The notes under the pieces are model-generated. The model was not told the origin of the DNA and made no database searches. It saw only the letters and a program-made list of their open reading frames with translations. From assembly GCA_944386395.1 (NCBI GenBank), contig CALXAZ010000117.1, forward strand, positions 1 to 6,464: DNA of 6,464 nucleotides, given 5' to 3'. The position numbers were made by a program, and so were the translations under genes. Every line of letters starts with the position of its first letter. Position 1 is the first letter of the stretch. This stretch comes from an uncultured Clostridia bacterium. GTDB taxonomy: Bacteria; Bacillota; Clostridia; Oscillospirales; JAAYOS01. Shown one piece after another: positions 5,491 to 6,464 of this stretch.

Positions 5491-5534
5491 ATAAATACTA
5501 AAAAATGTGACCGACAGTAAATCGGTCACATTTT
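5491..5534 (-). terminator. Intrinsic terminator of the tRNA-Thr/tRNA-Tyr operon
   Basis: Arms 5522-5534 and 5502-5514 pair perfectly over 13 bp around a 7-base loop. On the minus strand they are followed by TTTAGTATTTATT. The stem begins one base after the encoded CCA end of tRNA-Tyr, so the operon ends here and the flavoprotein genes beyond are a separate transcript. Confidence 0.88.
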
Positions 5535-5535
5535 C

Positions 5536-5620
5536 TGGTGGAGGAGGGTGGATTCGAACCACCGAAGTCACTGACAACAGATTTACAGTCTGCCCCCTTT
5601 GGCCACTCGGGAACTCCTCC
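5536..5620 (-). tRNA. tRNA-Tyr (anticodon GTA)
   Basis: The 85-base sequence folds as a class II tRNA. The acceptor stem is GGAGGAG with CTCCTCC, and the anticodon stem-loop GCAGA-CTGTAAA-TCTGT has anticodon GTA. A long variable arm, as expected for bacterial tRNA-Tyr, and a T arm GGTGG-TTCGAAT-CCACC follow. Discriminator A and CCA are encoded in the DNA. It is the second gene of the operon, 3 bases after tRNA-Thr. Confidence 0.96.
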
Positions 5621-5623
5621 ATA

Positions 5624-5698
5624 TGGAGCTGGTAGTCGGAGTCGAACCAACAACCTGCTGATTACAAATCAGCTGCTCTGCCATTGAGCCATACCAGC
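5624..5698 (-). tRNA. tRNA-Thr (anticodon TGT)
   Basis: This 75-base cloverleaf has acceptor stem GCTGGTA with TACCAGC, D stem GCTC with GAGC and anticodon stem GCTGA with TCAGC. The loop TTTGTAA gives anticodon TGT, reading ACA. The T arm is GTTGG-TTCGACT-CCGAC with one G-T wobble, the discriminator is T, and CCA is encoded. It is the first gene of the two-tRNA operon. Confidence 0.96.
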
Positions 5699-5735
5699 AT
5701 ATTGTTTGCTCTCGTCCACGCGAGATAGCTTACAT

Positions 5736-5764
5736 ATAATATCATACAGTCCCGCTCATGTCAA
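5736..5764 (-). promoter_or_regulatory. Promoter of the tRNA-Thr/tRNA-Tyr operon
   Basis: The minus strand reads TTGACA (5759-5764), a 17-bp spacer, then TATTAT (5736-5741) with TGA before it as an extended -10. Predicted start is near 5729. The roughly 30-base leader holds a small hairpin (TCTCG at 5721-5725 pairing with CGAGA at 5710-5714 in minus-strand order), which processing would remove. The promoter sits 27 bases after the tadA stop codon, with no clear tadA terminator between, so tadA readthrough may add to tRNA synthesis. Confidence 0.88.
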
Positions 5765-5791
5765 CACTTTTTTGGTGAGATTTGAAATTTT

Positions 5792-6247
5792 TTAGCCTTT
5801 CTTTTCTCGGCGGAGGCGGGCAAAAAAACTGCTGAGAAGGAGCGCGGCCTCGTCCTCAAGTATCCCGCCTACAACCTCGGCACGATGATTAAACGGCAGG
5901 CTGAACAGATTTACAACACCACCACATGCACCGCCCTTTGGATCGCGTGCGCCATAGTAGACCCGTGGTATGCGGGCGTTTATTATTGCTCCGGCGCACA
6001 TCGGACATGGCTCTAGCGTTACATACAGCTCGCATTTCCACAGGCGCCAGCCGCCAAGTACAGTACACGCCTCGTTTATAGCCTCGAGCTCCGCGTGGCA
6101 GAGTGCGTTTTTGGCAAGCTCGCGCCGGTTTCTCCCCCTGCCTACTATCCTGCCGTCCCACACGGCAACAGCACCCACTGGCACCTCGCCCTCTTCCCCT
6201 GATATTTCCGCCAGCCTCAGCGCTTCACGCATATATTTTTCGTCCAT
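5792..6247 (-). CDS. tadA: tRNA-specific adenosine deaminase TadA
   Basis: This 151-residue zinc deaminase converts adenosine 34 of tRNA-Arg(ACG) to inosine in the cytoplasm, allowing one tRNA to read CGU, CGC and CGA. The cytidine/deoxycytidylate deaminase fold is clear. H51-A-E53 carries a zinc ligand and the proton-shuttle Glu, and P80-C81-P-M-C84-A-G-A carries the other two zinc ligands. GARDPKGGACGGVVNL (99-114) and the FNHR segment (119-122) are typical of TadA rather than of free-nucleoside deaminases. Length is usual for the family. ATG 6247 is preceded by GGAGG 4 bases upstream, slightly close but the best choice; the next Met (residue 6) lacks a site. The gene lies just upstream of the tRNA-Thr/Tyr operon on the same strand, and its promoter overlaps a 9-bp inverted repeat. 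Confidence 0.96.
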   Translation of the reverse strand: MDEKYMREALRLAEISGEEGEVPVGAVAVWDGRIVGRGRNRRELAKNALCHAELEAINEACTVLGGWRLWKCELYVTLEPCPMCAGAIINARIPRVYYGARDPKGGACGGVVNLFSLPFNHRAEVVGGILEDEAALLLSSFFARLRREKKG

Positions 6248-6268
6248 ATTTCCTCCGTGCCCGTTTTC

Positions 6269-6305
6269 CTTTATACCTATATAATATCAGCACATGGGTA
6301 TAAAG
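6269..6305. repeat. 9-bp inverted repeat flanking the tadA -10 (possible operator)
   Basis: CTTTATACC (6269-6277) and GGTATAAAG (6297-6305) are exact inverted copies separated by 19 bases. One arm covers the predicted tadA start site and the other lies in the promoter spacer next to the -35. This placement could suit a dimeric regulator, but the arms are AT-rich and the repeat may be chance. Confidence 0.35.
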
Positions 6306-6310
6306 TGCAA
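6281..6310 (-). promoter_or_regulatory. Promoter of tadA
   Basis: The minus strand reads TTGCAC (6305-6310), an 18-bp spacer, then TATTAT (6281-6286) with TGA before it, an extended -10. Predicted start is near 6274, giving a short leader of about 27 bases that includes the GGAGG site. Confidence 0.6.
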
Positions 6311-6379
6311 TGTCTTGTGTAAAAATAATATGCCGCTATTTTATATTAGTAAAAAAATCAGATTTTTCGGATTTTCTTA

Positions 6380-6408
6380 TTGACAAAATATCTATTATCA
6401 TCTATACT
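6380..6408 (+). promoter_or_regulatory. Promoter of the tRNA gene at the right edge
   Basis: TTGACA (6380-6385), a 17-bp spacer and TATACT (6403-6408) form a near-consensus promoter about 32 bases before the tRNA. The sequence just upstream (6345-6379) is A/T-tract rich, including the palindrome AAAAATC-A-GATTTTT (6353-6367), and resembles an UP element as often found before stable-RNA genes. Confidence 0.85.
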
Positions 6409-6440
6409 AGTTTTTGCCTTTGGCTGAATGTTATTAAGAT

Positions 6441-6464
6441 GGCGGCATAGCTCAGCTGGCTAGA
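6441..6464 (+). tRNA. tRNA, 5' part only (cut by window end); isotype not determined
   Basis: The last 24 bases read as acceptor strand GGCGGCA, bases 8-9 TA, D-stem GCTC and loop AGCTGGCTAGA, the standard start of a class I tRNA. The anticodon is outside the window. The sequence resembles the start of clostridial elongator tRNA-Met genes, but this cannot be confirmed here. It follows a strong promoter and is divergent from tadA. Confidence 0.85.

Noticed and set aside
5401..5622. Minus-strand open frame of 73 codons across tRNA-Tyr
   Set aside because: It lies on the tRNA gene and its terminator; the cloverleaf and encoded CCA explain the sequence.

Overview
The window looks like chromosomal DNA from a Gram-positive anaerobe of the Clostridia, probably an Oscillospirales/Ruminococcaceae-type gut bacterium. 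Supporting signs are strong AGGAGG-type ribosome binding sites, frequent ATA isoleucine codons in otherwise moderately GC-rich genes, sigma-A promoters with extended -10 (TGn) elements, and proteins typical of this group. This placement is inferred from gene style, not from a marker gene.

Layout. At the left edge (3-794, +) is the 3' part of a Gfo/Idh/MocA-family sugar or inositol dehydrogenase, closed by a strong intrinsic terminator. Converging on it from the minus strand is a MarR-family regulator (911-1678) whose C-terminus is four nearly identical 16-residue Cys/His repeats. The repeats are encoded by a 48-bp tandem array. The gene has a consensus promoter with symmetric elements around the start of transcription. 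Upstream on the same strand, separated by a terminator, is an AraC-family regulator (1825-2682) with its own extended -10 promoter, and then a pentapeptide-repeat protein (2790-3437). Divergent from that, 63 bp away, is an M23 (LytM-type) peptidase built like a phage endolysin, with no signal peptide and no holin nearby (3501-4109, +).

Beyond a large hairpin lies a visibly AT-richer pair of overlapping minus-strand genes (4308-4913 and 4892-5419). They encode two flavodoxin-fold proteins: one keeps the FMN-phosphate loop, and the other carries a four-cysteine cluster motif but no recognisable FMN loop. They may work as one heteromeric redox unit and may have been acquired by transfer.

The right third is housekeeping. 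A minus-strand tRNA-Thr(TGT)/tRNA-Tyr(GTA) operon has its own promoter and terminator. tadA (tRNA adenosine deaminase) lies just upstream on the same strand with its own promoter. At the right edge a plus-strand promoter leads into the first 24 bases of another tRNA.

No stretch longer than 300 bases lacks a gene. No insertion sequence, CRISPR array, integrase or complete prophage was seen. The most unusual items are the Cys/His repeat tail on the MarR protein, a strict 20-residue cysteine periodicity in the pentapeptide protein, the orphan endolysin-like peptidase, and the split-looking flavoprotein pair.
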